A stretch of 64,000 nt of DNA. Origin: Acidobacteriota bacterium. Its GTDB lineage: Bacteria; Acidobacteriota; Blastocatellia; Pyrinomonadales; Pyrinomonadaceae. Below, piece by piece: positions 52,231-61,715 of this stretch (within the stretch, counting starts at the first letter, position 1; each line of letters opens with the position of its first letter). The stretch lies in assembly GCA_019639235.1 (NCBI GenBank), contig JAHBSG010000001.1, positions 1-64,000 of the forward strand, read 5' to 3'. The position numbers were made by a program, and so were the translations under genes. Under the pieces are notes generated by a model. That model saw only the letters and a program-made list of their open reading frames with translations. It was not told the origin of the DNA and ran no database searches.

Positions 52231-55200
52231 ATGAAGATCCAGGAAAAAGTTAAAGATCTCGTCGAGGTTCGACAGTACAAGGGACTTCGCGATTTTCACG
52301 CTGACCCTACGGCGACGCTCGAAAGCTACTGCTTTACGGACGAGACCGCATCGCTAATGGCCGCATGGCTGGATTCGGCCTCATCGATCGGTCCAGGCCG
52401 AGGCAGATCGCTCGCTCTTGCCGGTTATCGCGGGGTCGGAAAAAGCCACTTTCTTGCAACTTTCGGTTCGATCCTTGCTCTGCCCGAGCTACGGTCGAAA
52501 ATCCAGAACTCGCACGTTTCGACAGCTACACAAGGCCTTCTGCGTCGACATTACCCTCTCTTGAACGTACGCCGCGGGTCGCAGGAAACACTTATCGAGG
52601 AGCTAAAAACGGCAATTTCGGCGTCTATCGGGCCTGAAGCAGCACTCGGCGCAGAGTCGATTACGACGCTGTTGGAACGAGCGGCCGCACGGTCGGGGGA
52701 CGTTCCACTCGTGATAATAGTCGATACTGCGCATGACCGAATCAATCGGGTAGCTAGGAACGATGGGGACGATCTCGCCGAAATGTCCTCCTTCGCTTCG
52801 GAGAATAACGCGGTCCTTGCGGTTGCTTTGGACGACGACATTGCCGGAGCCGACGGTTCGAACTCGGCGATCGTAAGGGCGTTCAATATAGATTTTCTAG
52901 ATCAGCAGCACCTTTTCAAGGTGGTGAACTCGTTCATTTTCCCGAAGAACAACCAAAAGCTCACGCTGATCGAGGAGATTTATGCGTATTTCAGCCGCGT
53001 TGTGCCGAATTTTCGCTGGAGCTCACAGCGCTTTGTTTCATTGTATCCATTACATCCGGGAATCCTAGACGTTGCCCCTTATGTGCGACTGTTCGTACAG
53101 GACTTCGCGTTGCTAGGTTTTGCGGCCGAGGCCGGTGAGAGAATTCTTGGCCGGCCGGCGACATCGCTCATTGCATTCGATGAGGTATTTGACAATGCCG
53201 AGGCAGGGCTAAGGAAGATCCAGGACCTTGAGGATGCCTTTTCTGCGTACGACCGATTGAATTCGGAGGTTGTTAGCAAGGTTCCGGTTATGCAAAGACT
53301 GCAGGCCAAGTTGATCCTCAAGGCTTTGCTGTTGCTTTCCCTGAACGGACGTGGCGCCACGGTTGAAGAGATCTGCGCTTCGATGATGATCTACGACGAG
53401 GCGGACCCAACCAGGGCACTTGAAAGTGTCAACGGCATAATAAGACTTTTTGCCGAGGCCCTCCCGGACGATATTTCGTCGTATTCCGAGGAAGGCGTCG
53501 GCATTCTTTACAGCTTTCGAGCGAACGCAAAGGAAAGTGCGAATAGTGTTCTTGACGCAGCGATCGGAAGGACCGATCCGGTCGTGGCGGTGGATGTTCT
53601 CAGAAAACTGCTGCAGGAGAGATATCCGGACCTGACGCTGACCGCCGCGCCGGATAACCCGGGCCTTTTGTCATCGGAATCGATCGCGGTGTGGCGAGGC
53701 GGCCAAAGACGCGGTCGGTTCTACGTCGCACTCGACGAGAACGGGCTTGAGTCGATCATCAATCAGGAAGAGTCCCTGGATTGGAGGGCAACACTGGATT
53801 TGAGCGGTGTTCTTCGGCCGCGTTCACTGCGAAATGTTGCCCAGGACTGCGTTCTGTGGCAGCCCGACCAACTTAGGAAAGACGAGATAGACACCTTACT
53901 TCGCTATCACGTTTTGCAAACAGAGGCCGACCTCATCGAAACATTCGGTGACCAGCATCGAGCGCTGCTACATTCGCAGAGGGTCGCGGCAGTGAACATT
54001 GCCGAACGCGTTTTCCTTACGAATGGCAATCTGGTTATAAACGGCTTTGATTTCAATTTTACCGAAGAGGCTATTGCTTCGCAGTCGGTTTCAGGGCTGA
54101 TTTCGGCGATGTTGGATCCGATGTTCGAGACACAATACCCTGAGCATCCGGTTTTTGATCGGACGCTTGGAGTAAGGGAAGTTGCGTCGGCTATCACTGA
54201 TTTCTTCGATCCGGCAAAAACAGGATTGGATGAAACGCAAGAACTCGCGGCCGCTTTCCTTATTCCGCTCGGATTGGCCGCAGAGCAGGGAGGAACTATT
54301 GTCCCGATAAATGGAGAAAGGCTCGACGGCCTGCCGTTCATTAGGTCGGTCACAGACTTTCTCGATGCTTCAAGTGACGGTCAGGTAGAGATCTCCAAAA
54401 TTTATCAGTGCCTCAAACAGCAGCCATTTGGGTTTGTTCGGGAGGCCCAACATTTGATCCTCGCTTCGCTGGTCGCCGATCGTCGTATCGAGTTTGTGAC
54501 GACGCGGGGCGACCGCATCAATTCTCGGTCGCTCGACCTGAAAATCGTATGGGGAGACATCGTCGGCATCGCCCGTCCGGCGATTAGTGAGCGCGCGGTA
54601 GTATCGAATATCAAATGGGCACAAATTCTGACGGGCGTTGACGCCGACCTGACGGGTTCGCGAGGATCAGACGAGGTGGTCGCGGCGTTGTCCGCCTGGC
54701 TTGAAGAATGGAACGCAGCAAATCTGTTGAACAGATTTGATAAAGTTCCCGACGCCTTGGTCAATACGAAGATCTGGCTTGATGCTTCTTTCGTAAAGAA
54801 GACCTTGGGCAGGGTCGTCGAGGCTCTCAATCATTTGACAGCGGGAACGTTTGGATTGGACCAGGCACTGGGCGACATAGCTGAAGCATTTTCACACAGC
54901 GAAGGAGAGTTCGAGAAAAGCGTTGCATCGCTCGAACGTATCGAGATGTTTTTGTCGTCGGTAGCAGTGCGTCAGCGCATCGTCGGCTACACGACCCCAT
55001 CTGGGTTTGCTAACGAATCGAGAGCTAACGACACGAAGCGTGCTTTGCTTGCATGTCTCTCGGAAAGCGTGCGTAATCCAGCGTCAGCGAGGAACCGCGA
55101 AACGGGCTATTTGTGGGACGGCTTTCGGACTCAATACCGGGATTCATTTTCCAAGGAGCACATGAACATTATGCGTTCGCATGAGCTTCAAGAAAAGTTC

Positions 55201-55746
55201 GACAGTATCCGACGGACCGATATCTGGTGGGAGTTTGAGTCGCTTAGCGAAATACCACAACTCAGAACGCAGAATTGGCATAAGGCAGTTGAGCTCAGCG
55301 ATCGCATGGCCGAACTTGATTGTGGCTTCGAGAGTGAAAAGGGGCTTGAACATCGAGCGGGATGCATTTGCGGTTTCGATATTTCCGGGGTGGCCGAATG
55401 GGAGGCGATAACGGATAGGATTTGGAAGCACGTTACAGCGGGGCACAATTCCATCCGCGAAACGATAGTCCGGGATTTCGAATGGCTACTGGCCCGGACG
55501 CCGGATGTTTCGGGCGTTTTCGAGAGCAGCGGTGATTATGAGGCTTTCAAATCACTAGTTAATGGCCTTCGTTCCGGTGAGCTTCGCCGCTTGAGCAAAG
55601 CTGAGATCGATCTTCTCCATGTGATGTACCACAAACTCGGTGGGTTAACCGGGCGGCATTCGGGCAACGAGCAGGAACCGAGTCGTCATCTGCACAATGC
55701 ATCCAGCTTCGTCGAAACCGAAGTTGGCGAACTGGCGGCGGTTTAG
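52231..55746 (+). CDS. Giant P-loop ATPase resembling BREX/Pgl BrxC/PglY (DUF6079-like)
   Basis: A 1,171-residue cytoplasmic protein. The start MKIQEKVKDLVEV and the early Walker A in LALAGYRGVGKSHFLATFG (about residues 68-86) resemble the BrxC/PglY/DUF6079 ATPases of BREX and phage growth limitation. The putative Walker B strand is VPLVIIVDTAHDR near residue 160; the usual catalytic Glu after the Asp is Thr, so hydrolysis may be altered. The remainder is long, mixed and unassigned; its C-terminal third has several Cys/His (AELDCGF, HRAGCICGFD). No other BREX, Pgl or DISARM gene lies nearby: it is flanked by an M48 protease and a DUF2520 protein. Antiphage function is therefore only a hypothesis. 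Confidence 0.72.
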   Translation: MKIQEKVKDLVEVRQYKGLRDFHADPTATLESYCFTDETASLMAAWLDSASSIGPGRGRSLALAGYRGVGKSHFLATFGSILALPELRSKIQNSHVSTATQGLLRRHYPLLNVRRGSQETLIEELKTAISASIGPEAALGAESITTLLERAAARSGDVPLVIIVDTAHDRINRVARNDGDDLAEMSSFASENNAVLAVALDDDIAGADGSNSAIVRAFNIDFLDQQHLFKVVNSFIFPKNNQKLTLIEEIYAYFSRVVPNFRWSSQRFVSLYPLHPGILDVAPYVRLFVQDFALLGFAAEAGERILGRPATSLIAFDEVFDNAEAGLRKIQDLEDAFSAYDRLNSEVVSKVPVMQRLQAKLILKALLLLSLNGRGATVEEICASMMIYDEADPTRALESVNGIIRLFAEALPDDISSYSEEGVGILYSFRANAKESANSVLDAAIGRTDPVVAVDVLRKLLQERYPDLTLTAAPDNPGLLSSESIAVWRGGQRRGRFYVALDENGLESIINQEESLDWRATLDLSGVLRPRSLRNVAQDCVLWQPDQLRKDEIDTLLRYHVLQTEADLIETFGDQHRALLHSQRVAAVNIAERVFLTNGNLVINGFDFNFTEEAIASQSVSGLISAMLDPMFETQYPEHPVFDRTLGVREVASAITDFFDPAKTGLDETQELAAAFLIPLGLAAEQGGTIVPINGERLDGLPFIRSVTDFLDASSDGQVEISKIYQCLKQQPFGFVREAQHLILASLVADRRIEFVTTRGDRINSRSLDLKIVWGDIVGIARPAISERAVVSNIKWAQILTGVDADLTGSRGSDEVVAALSAWLEEWNAANLLNRFDKVPDALVNTKIWLDASFVKKTLGRVVEALNHLTAGTFGLDQALGDIAEAFSHSEGEFEKSVASLERIEMFLSSVAVRQRIVGYTTPSGFANESRANDTKRALLACLSESVRNPASARNRETGYLWDGFRTQYRDSFSKEHMNIMRSHELQEKFDSIRRTDIWWEFESLSEIPQLRTQNWHKAVELSDRMAELDCGFESEKGLEHRAGCICGFDISGVAEWEAITDRIWKHVTAGHNSIRETIVRDFEWLLARTPDVSGVFESSGDYEAFKSLVNGLRSGELRRLSKAEIDLLHVMYHKLGGLTGRHSGNEQEPSRHLHNASSFVETEVGELAAV

Positions 55747-55818
55747 AAGACAGAATCGGTATTTGCCGAGCCCCATCGAATCTAGCGAATTTGATCCTGC
55801 CGATGTATCCTAGGGTTC

Positions 55819-56700
55819 GTGAATCAGGCCGCGATCATCGGTGTTGGACGAGTTGGCGGAGCTTTTGCGTTAGCTCTCGACCGGTGCGGCTTCGCGGTAA
55901 GTGAATTGGTGACCCGTGACGGTTCGATTCCGAGTATTGCGGATGATCTTTCCCATGCGCTGAGACTATCCGATATCGGCTCGTCCTCCCAGATTGATGC
56001 CGAAATCGTGATTATTGCTGTTCCTGACCCTTCTATCAGAGAGGTCATGGCTGCGATTAGGACTCGGGTTGCGGAAGGTGCAATTATATTTCATACAAGC
56101 GGGTCGCTGGCTTCTGACGTTCTCATCGGCACTGGCCAGACGGCCCGGAATTACGGCTCACTCCATCCGCTGATCGCGATCAGCGATCCGATCTCAGGAT
56201 CAACCGCGTTTTCGGGGGGTTATTTTTGCATTGAAGGCGGTGAAGAGGCTGTAGCGATCGGGCGGAAGCTCGTCGAAGGTTTGGGCGGACAGGAATTGAT
56301 CGTAGAAACGACGAAAAAGCCGTTATATCACGCGGCGGCGGTTATGTCCGCTGGACATCTAATCGCTTTGCACGCCATTGCAATGCGTTTGTTTGCACAT
56401 GCCGGCATCGACGCAAGCACGGGTAAGGAAGCATTGCTAGCGTTATCGCAATCGGCACTTCGAAATTTGGGAACATCTTCGGCTGAAGATGCATTAACGG
56501 GCACATTTGCCCGGCTCGATATCGAAACGTTTCGTCGGCATCTTGAATCCCTGGATGCTTTCGGCGACGAAATCAGCAAGGACGTATATTTAGACCTTGG
56601 TTTTGCGTCGCTCGGGTTAGTCCCGGAAACGCCGGAAAACTCTGTGGCACGACAAGAATTCGCGCAAGAGTTGAATATGGCTAAAGCGAAGGGCAAGTGA
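55819..56700 (+). CDS. Rossmann-fold protein with DUF2520 domain
   Basis: A 293-residue protein with an N-terminal NAD(P)-type Rossmann fold (IIGVGRVGGAFALALDRCGF, IVIIAVPDPSIREVMAAI) and a C-terminal helical DUF2520 domain (LYHAAAVMSAGHLIALHAIA). The layout is that of F420-dependent or ProC-like reductases, but the substrate is unknown. HTSGSLASDVL is typical of the family. The start is GTG 55819. It precedes the Fur-family gene by 27 bp. Confidence 0.88.
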   Translation: MNQAAIIGVGRVGGAFALALDRCGFAVSELVTRDGSIPSIADDLSHALRLSDIGSSSQIDAEIVIIAVPDPSIREVMAAIRTRVAEGAIIFHTSGSLASDVLIGTGQTARNYGSLHPLIAISDPISGSTAFSGGYFCIEGGEEAVAIGRKLVEGLGGQELIVETTKKPLYHAAAVMSAGHLIALHAIAMRLFAHAGIDASTGKEALLALSQSALRNLGTSSAEDALTGTFARLDIETFRRHLESLDAFGDEISKDVYLDLGFASLGLVPETPENSVARQEFAQELNMAKAKGK

Positions 56701-56727
56701 TAAACTTCAAGTTATAGAGGGCAAAGC

Positions 56728-57240
56728 GTGGTAGAGTTCGAAGAGGAAAAAGAGATCTTTCTTGAGCACATCCGAAAGTCCGGACTCAGGCGGACCGGCC
56801 AGCGTGATTTGATACTTGAGATCTTTCTTAAGACGGAGGAACACCTAACTAGCGAAGATCTTTACTGGCTCGTTCAGAAAGAGGATCCTTCGGTCGGGCA
56901 CACGACCGTTTACCGCACCCTCAAGCTACTGACAGAAGCCGGGCTGGCCCGAGAAGTTCGTTTTGGCGACAATAAGACCTATTACGAGCATCATTACGAC
57001 CACGAACATCATGACCATTTGATCTGTACTTCGTGCGGGAAGGTGGTCGAATTTTTTTCACAGCAGATCGAGGAACTTCAAGACAGCATCGCCGAGCAGC
57101 ACGGTTTCAAGCTTTCGCATCATAGTCTGAGGATGTGGGGGCTCTGCGAAATGTGTTCAAAGTCCGAGGCAGACGTCTCTTCGGTTCCACCGGGGGCTCA
57201 ACCGCGAGTCAGGGTTAAGACGGTCATAGGCGGGTATTAG
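56728..57240 (+). CDS. Fur family transcriptional regulator
   Basis: A 170-residue metal- or peroxide-sensing repressor. The winged helix is [16 protein letters not shown] with [18 protein letters not shown], and the metal sites include [22 protein letters not shown] and WGLCEMC. The Cys pairs bind structural zinc and the His/Glu cluster forms the sensory site. Subtype (Fur, PerR or Zur) is not resolved. Start GTG 56728 with AGGG about 8 bp upstream. Near the Nramp transporter at 60225, but regulation of it is not shown. Confidence 0.94.
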   Translation: MVEFEEEKEIFLEHIRKSGLRRTGQRDLILEIFLKTEEHLTSEDLYWLVQKEDPSVGHTTVYRTLKLLTEAGLAREVRFGDNKTYYEHHYDHEHHDHLICTSCGKVVEFFSQQIEELQDSIAEQHGFKLSHHSLRMWGLCEMCSKSEADVSSVPPGAQPRVRVKTVIGGY

Positions 57241-57249
57241 CGGCGATCA

Positions 57250-57867
57250 ATGGAAAACGAATCAAACGCATTAGAAGTCGAAGTTGAATTCAAAACGGAA
57301 GGAATTCGGGGGAATGTGCCGACCGGAACGTACCTCATCGACGCTGCGAAACGTCTTGGTGTCAGGTTTCCTATACCGTGCATTTCTGTTTCTGGCGAGC
57401 ACTACTGTTCCGTTGATGTCGAGTCCGGTATCGGTGCACTTTCAGACCCTTCGGACATTGAAAAGGAATTCTATGAACGAGGTACGGCCGTTTTCGGTAA
57501 CAGGCTTGCATGCCAAGCCCGGCTCGAGAAATCGGCCACTATTGTTGTTGAAACTCGTTTTGTCGAAGTTGCGGGCGAACCGAAACCCGAACCCGAGACT
57601 GAGCTGTTCGAGAATTACAAGGAGAGGTTCTCAGCCCTGCCGTTAGACCAGAAGATGTCTGAGATCAGTCAACTTGAAGCGATCGCTCTTGCGGACACCT
57701 TCGGCTTCGTTATGAATGCTCCGTACGCCGTTGGAAATAAGGTAACTGACATTCTCGCCGGCATCGGAATGAAAAAGGACGTCGGAGAAAATACCAAAGC
57801 CAGCGACGAAAATGATGCAGCCGAAACGAGGTCCGGGGATGGGACGGAAGCAACGAGCGGACAGTAA
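57250..57867 (+). CDS. 2Fe-2S ferredoxin-like protein with incomplete Cys set
   Basis: A 205-residue protein whose first 100 residues align in pattern with plant-type 2Fe-2S ferredoxin domains: GTYLIDAAKRLGVRFPIPC, then HYCSVDVESGIGALSD and the last-Cys motif RLACQARLE. Only three of the four usual Cys are visible; the third position of the first loop (CxxxxCxxC) is Val or Ser. The cluster may be lost or use another ligand. The C-terminal half is helical and acidic. It follows the Fur gene by 9 bp, so an iron-linked operon is plausible. Confidence 0.75.
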   Translation: MENESNALEVEVEFKTEGIRGNVPTGTYLIDAAKRLGVRFPIPCISVSGEHYCSVDVESGIGALSDPSDIEKEFYERGTAVFGNRLACQARLEKSATIVVETRFVEVAGEPKPEPETELFENYKERFSALPLDQKMSEISQLEAIALADTFGFVMNAPYAVGNKVTDILAGIGMKKDVGENTKASDENDAAETRSGDGTEATSGQ

Positions 57868-57893
57868 CGGTTCTTGGTACAGGGAATGGAGTT

Positions 57894-58739
57894 GTGAGCG
57901 ATAACGCTATCGAAAAACGAGTGCCGAGCGTGATTAAAGAGAAGGGGCAGTACCTCCTTGCCTTCGGGATCATAGTTTCGATGCTGGCCGTCACCAATAT
58001 CCCATTTCTGGTGATCTTCTTTTTCGGCGTCTTCGCTTATTTTGTGATCAAGCTATTTGCCGGAGGGCCGAAAGCCGACAATCGCGAGATCTTCGAATTC
58101 TACCTGAGTGCAAATGAGATCCTTAGGGACGATGATCGTCGTTGGTTCGGATTCGAACTTCGTGAAACGATAGAGCGCGGTGAGAATATTGTCCGTCGAA
58201 TGGCCGCCGCTCCGCCTTTGGTTTATTTCGCTCTTGGAGCACTTTACAACAAGCTTGGCGAACATAAATCCGCGGTCAAATATCTTTCCCGCATTGTGGA
58301 AAAATCGGAGTCAGACGAATCGGCATACGTCTATCCGACGCCGGAATTACGTCAATACGTCAGGGTGCTTCGGAGGATCGAGCGTGAACCTGCGGACGCT
58401 CCCCTTACCTCGGCGGCAATTCGCTCGCTTGAACGGGCACGTAAGCTCCGTGGGGCCACATTGCTTGAGAATAGCCGTGAGAAGTTCTCAAATGGTGAGT
58501 TGAGCCCGGGTCAGATCGCAGCCGCGGCTCTGCCATTGGGTGTGACGGCAGACGAGTCAGCCGTTCCGCTGGTGTATTCCGAGGAGATCGTGAGAAATAC
58601 AAACACCGTGACGACAGAAGTGAGAACGGACCCGGATGCCGGTGATCAAGTAAGAAAGGATTCTGCTTCGGATCCGTTTTCGGATCGGAAACCGATAACG
58701 GAGCTGCTTCACGACATCTACGATAAGAATCCCCGGTGA
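57894..58739 (+). CDS. Membrane-anchored protein with TPR-like repeat
   Basis: A 281-residue protein: two adjacent membrane segments near the start (LLAFGIIVSMLAVTNIPF, LVIFFFGVFAYFVIKLF), then a soluble helical part with a TPR-like unit (LVYFALGALYNKLGEHKSAV) and a polar C-terminus. The start GTG 57894 has AGGGA and GGAG upstream. It abuts the next, convergent gene with no gap. No known family is recognised. Confidence 0.7.
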   Translation: MSDNAIEKRVPSVIKEKGQYLLAFGIIVSMLAVTNIPFLVIFFFGVFAYFVIKLFAGGPKADNREIFEFYLSANEILRDDDRRWFGFELRETIERGENIVRRMAAAPPLVYFALGALYNKLGEHKSAVKYLSRIVEKSESDESAYVYPTPELRQYVRVLRRIEREPADAPLTSAAIRSLERARKLRGATLLENSREKFSNGELSPGQIAAAALPLGVTADESAVPLVYSEEIVRNTNTVTTEVRTDPDAGDQVRKDSASDPFSDRKPITELLHDIYDKNPR

Positions 58740-60221
58740 TCACTTCTCAAGACCAAAGAACTGCCTTAACGATCTAAGCACACTCTGTTTCCCTGAAGAC
58801 GCTCTTTCGTGGTGCTGATCCTCGATAGCCGAGAGCTCGCCCCGACGTTTCTCGACAATCTCCGCGATTCTCTCAGCAAGCGAAGGGTCTTTTTTCAAGA
58901 TCGGAGCCAATACTTTCTTTCTGATCTCGGTGACCTGCGTTTCGTCATCTGCAACAACGCTTGCCGAACGTTTTTCGCCAGTTAGAAGACTCATCTCGCC
59001 GAAAAAATCGCCGGCACTTAATCGAGCCAAAATGTGCTTCTCGGCGCCATCAGAATGCTCAATTCTGACTGTTCCTTGAGTAACGATGAACATCGAGCCG
59101 CCCGATCTGCCCTGTTCAACAATGACCTCACCCGGGGCAAACACGCGATTTTCAGCATTGGCAGCCAGTAGTTCGAGATCGCCTTCGGAGAGAGGTAAAA
59201 AGATCGGCACCGCCGCAATAATCTCAGACGAACGTTCGAATAGCTCATCCTGAGCAGTTGCCGGTGTCGGGTTTTCGACGTGAACTGTACGGGTCGGAAA
59301 TGCGAAGTTGATACGTTCACGGTTGAACAGATACCAGATCGTCTGTCTGATCAATGCATCGGTATCATTGTGGCGGCGGTAGTCCTCGCACCAGTACTTG
59401 ACCTCCCAGTCGAGACCGTTATCGCCGAGATTCCGAACTCGAACGATCGGCCTTTTCAAGCCTGAAACGTTCGGAACATTCCGGACCGCTTCGCGCACCA
59501 GTTTCGCCGTACGGGATGGTGAAAAACCGTACTCGGTGTTGAAAAACACTAAACGTGCATTCAGGTTGTCCTTCGGGGCAACTTCGATGACCTCTTTTCC
59601 AACAACGGAATTACTGATTATGACCAGTTTGTCCTGAAACGTTCGAATCTTGATGCCACGCCAAGTGACTGACTCAACAACGCCTGTCGCCCGGTTGGAA
59701 ACGGATATTACGTCGCCGACCTGAAACGGATGATCCGCTTGAAGTGCTACTCCTGAAAAGAAATTCCCGAGTGTGTCTTGCAGTGCAAGGCCGACGACGA
59801 TGCCGACTATAGTTGAGCCGGTGAAGATCGCAGCTAGCTCAACGTTCGGAAAGTGCGACTGAAAGATGACGAAAAAGGCTGTGATATAAATAAGAACGGA
59901 AACCACGGTCCGCGTTAATGAAACTATTTCCGACTGTGCGACCGAGCGGAGAACGGTGGCAAGGATGACCATTGTCAGCAACCGGACGATCGCGATGACC
60001 AGTGACATCCAGAAAATTATTTTGAGAACCGGGAAAAGATAAGCGGCGAAGGACCGGAGGCTCCCGACAAACATCTCGGAGGTCACACTTCTCGCGAACA
60101 TCCCGCCGATATAATCGAGTGTTATTGCCTCAACGCGGGGCAAGAGGAAAAGAACAAAAGCGACAAAAACAATGAAGAGGACCGTCGGGAGAAGTCGACT
60201 GAGTAATTTGGTTTGATCCAT
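58740..60221 (-). CDS. MscS-type mechanosensitive channel with cyclic-nucleotide-binding domain
   Basis: A 493-residue inner-membrane channel. Four or five membrane helices precede the MscS pore signature (FTGSTIVGIVVGLALQDTLG, then NFFSGVALQADHPFQVGDVI) and the beta domain (GVVESVTWRGIKIRTFQDKL). The C-terminal cNMP-binding domain (about residues 350-450) has FAPGEVIVEQG and the phosphate-binding cassette FGEMSLLTGEKRSAS. Such bCNG-type channels couple nucleotides to solute release. It is 3 bp from the Nramp gene on the same strand, so they are probably co-transcribed. Confidence 0.93.
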   Translation of the reverse strand: MDQTKLLSRLLPTVLFIVFVAFVLFLLPRVEAITLDYIGGMFARSVTSEMFVGSLRSFAAYLFPVLKIIFWMSLVIAIVRLLTMVILATVLRSVAQSEIVSLTRTVVSVLIYITAFFVIFQSHFPNVELAAIFTGSTIVGIVVGLALQDTLGNFFSGVALQADHPFQVGDVISVSNRATGVVESVTWRGIKIRTFQDKLVIISNSVVGKEVIEVAPKDNLNARLVFFNTEYGFSPSRTAKLVREAVRNVPNVSGLKRPIVRVRNLGDNGLDWEVKYWCEDYRRHNDTDALIRQTIWYLFNRERINFAFPTRTVHVENPTPATAQDELFERSSEIIAAVPIFLPLSEGDLELLAANAENRVFAPGEVIVEQGRSGGSMFIVTQGTVRIEHSDGAEKHILARLSAGDFFGEMSLLTGEKRSASVVADDETQVTEIRKKVLAPILKKDPSLAERIAEIVEKRRGELSAIEDQHHERASSGKQSVLRSLRQFFGLEK

Positions 60222-60224
60222 GGC

Positions 60225-61538
60225 CTAGCCGGTAAAAGTATCAGCAATCGAGTACCCAATCAACATCAGCGACAGTAAGGACACTATTGCCGTTATCGTC
60301 CACGCGAAGAAGTTGAAGTATTTTCCGTTCGCGTGTTCGCCCATTATCTCCGCATTACTCGCAAGCTTCACGATTGCCACTAGAATTACGGGTAACAGCA
60401 GGCCATTGACGCTCTGTGTAAAAATCAGCAGTTTTATCTGTGGAATTCCCGGAATCAGCGCAACGACGGTGCCCACAACGATGAGGATCGTGAACAGGCC
60501 CAAAAAGATCGGTGCCTCACGAAAGGTCCTTGAGAGCCCCTTTTCGAATCCAAGTGCCTCACTCATCGAGTATGCAGTTGCTAAAGGAAGAACCCCCATC
60601 GCCAGCATCGCTGCGCCGAAGAGGCCAATGGCAAAAAGGTACTTTGCGTATTCCCCAACGACCGGAACCAATGCTTGGGCAGCGGTCGCAGCCGAATCAA
60701 CTTCGTAAATTCCTTGCAAATGTAGAGTTGCGGCCGTTGAAATAACTATGAAAGCCGCTATTACGACAGCAAATGTCGTCCCAAACACAACGTCCGCTCG
60801 AGCTATCGGGAGGTCGTCCTTATCGAGCCCCTTCTCGACAACCGTCGATTGTACGTATACCTGCATGAACGGGGTGATCGTCGTGCCGATAAGCGCCATG
60901 ATCGTGAAGAGGTAAGCGGTTTCCGGACGGAATGTGGGCATCACGAAAGCAGTTGCTACATCTCCCCAAACCGGTCGCGCAAGAAACGCCGAAAGCACGT
61001 AACAGAAGAAGACCAGCGACATTGCCAGGAAAACACGCTCGACGCGTTTCTGCGTGCCCCGGACGACCAACCACCAGATCAAACCCGCAGTTATCGGAAC
61101 AGCAACGTATCTGGGCACACCGATGAGTTCCGAAGCCTGGGCAATACCAACGAACTCGGAAATGATGACGCCGGTGTTTGCGACCAGTAACGCAAGCATC
61201 ACCAGAGCGGTCCAGCGAACGCCGAATTGCTCGCGAATAAGATCCGCAAGCCCTTGCCCGGTGACCACGCCCATTCGGACACACATTTCCTGAACGACGA
61301 TCAAGCTGACCACCATTGGAATGAAAGCCCAAAGGAGCGTGTAGCCAAATTGTGCGCCGACGGAAGAGTAAGTAGCGATCCCGCTGGCGTCGTTTCCGGC
61401 GTTTGCGGCGATGACGCCCGGCCCTAGGACCGCAAGGTAGGCATAAAAGCGGTAATTAGACAGACGTTCAGCAAGACGCCCCTGAAGGCGCCGTATCTTT
61501 ACGATCAAGAACTTTGGTGAAAGTTCGCCGAAGATCAT
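60225..61538 (-). CDS. Nramp-related metal transporter with altered metal-site motifs
   Basis: A 437-residue protein with about 11 membrane helices of the Nramp fold. Classical Nramp has DPGN in helix 1 and MPHN in helix 6; here helix 1 reads GPGVIAANAGNDASGIATYS (DASG) and helix 6 reads GTTITPFMQVYVQSTVVE (TPFM). These changes resemble the Nramp-related magnesium-transporter (NRMT) group, which lacks the Met that favours soft metals, so Mg or Mn transport is inferred. I chose ATG 61538; an upstream extension is Cys-rich and unlikely. It precedes the MscS gene, with 3 bp between. Confidence 0.88.
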   Translation of the reverse strand: MIFGELSPKFLIVKIRRLQGRLAERLSNYRFYAYLAVLGPGVIAANAGNDASGIATYSSVGAQFGYTLLWAFIPMVVSLIVVQEMCVRMGVVTGQGLADLIREQFGVRWTALVMLALLVANTGVIISEFVGIAQASELIGVPRYVAVPITAGLIWWLVVRGTQKRVERVFLAMSLVFFCYVLSAFLARPVWGDVATAFVMPTFRPETAYLFTIMALIGTTITPFMQVYVQSTVVEKGLDKDDLPIARADVVFGTTFAVVIAAFIVISTAATLHLQGIYEVDSAATAAQALVPVVGEYAKYLFAIGLFGAAMLAMGVLPLATAYSMSEALGFEKGLSRTFREAPIFLGLFTILIVVGTVVALIPGIPQIKLLIFTQSVNGLLLPVILVAIVKLASNAEIMGEHANGKYFNFFAWTITAIVSLLSLMLIGYSIADTFTG

Positions 61539-61715
61539 TACTGCAACTATCGCTTTCTGACATGTCTGAAGAAAATGCTGACCGGGTCGCGAACAATGAC
61601 TATAACCCGTTTTGGCAAAACCGCAAAGCATCCCACACGACATCATGGTAGATAACCGACCTCACTTGAGATTTCGATGTTTGTTTGCAAACAAGGGCTT
61701 TGCTAAAGTTCCGTT

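Noticed and set aside
52231-55746. Complete BREX or Pgl system
   Set aside because: Only an ATPase-like protein is present; no brxA, brxB, brxL, pglX or pglZ homologues in the window.
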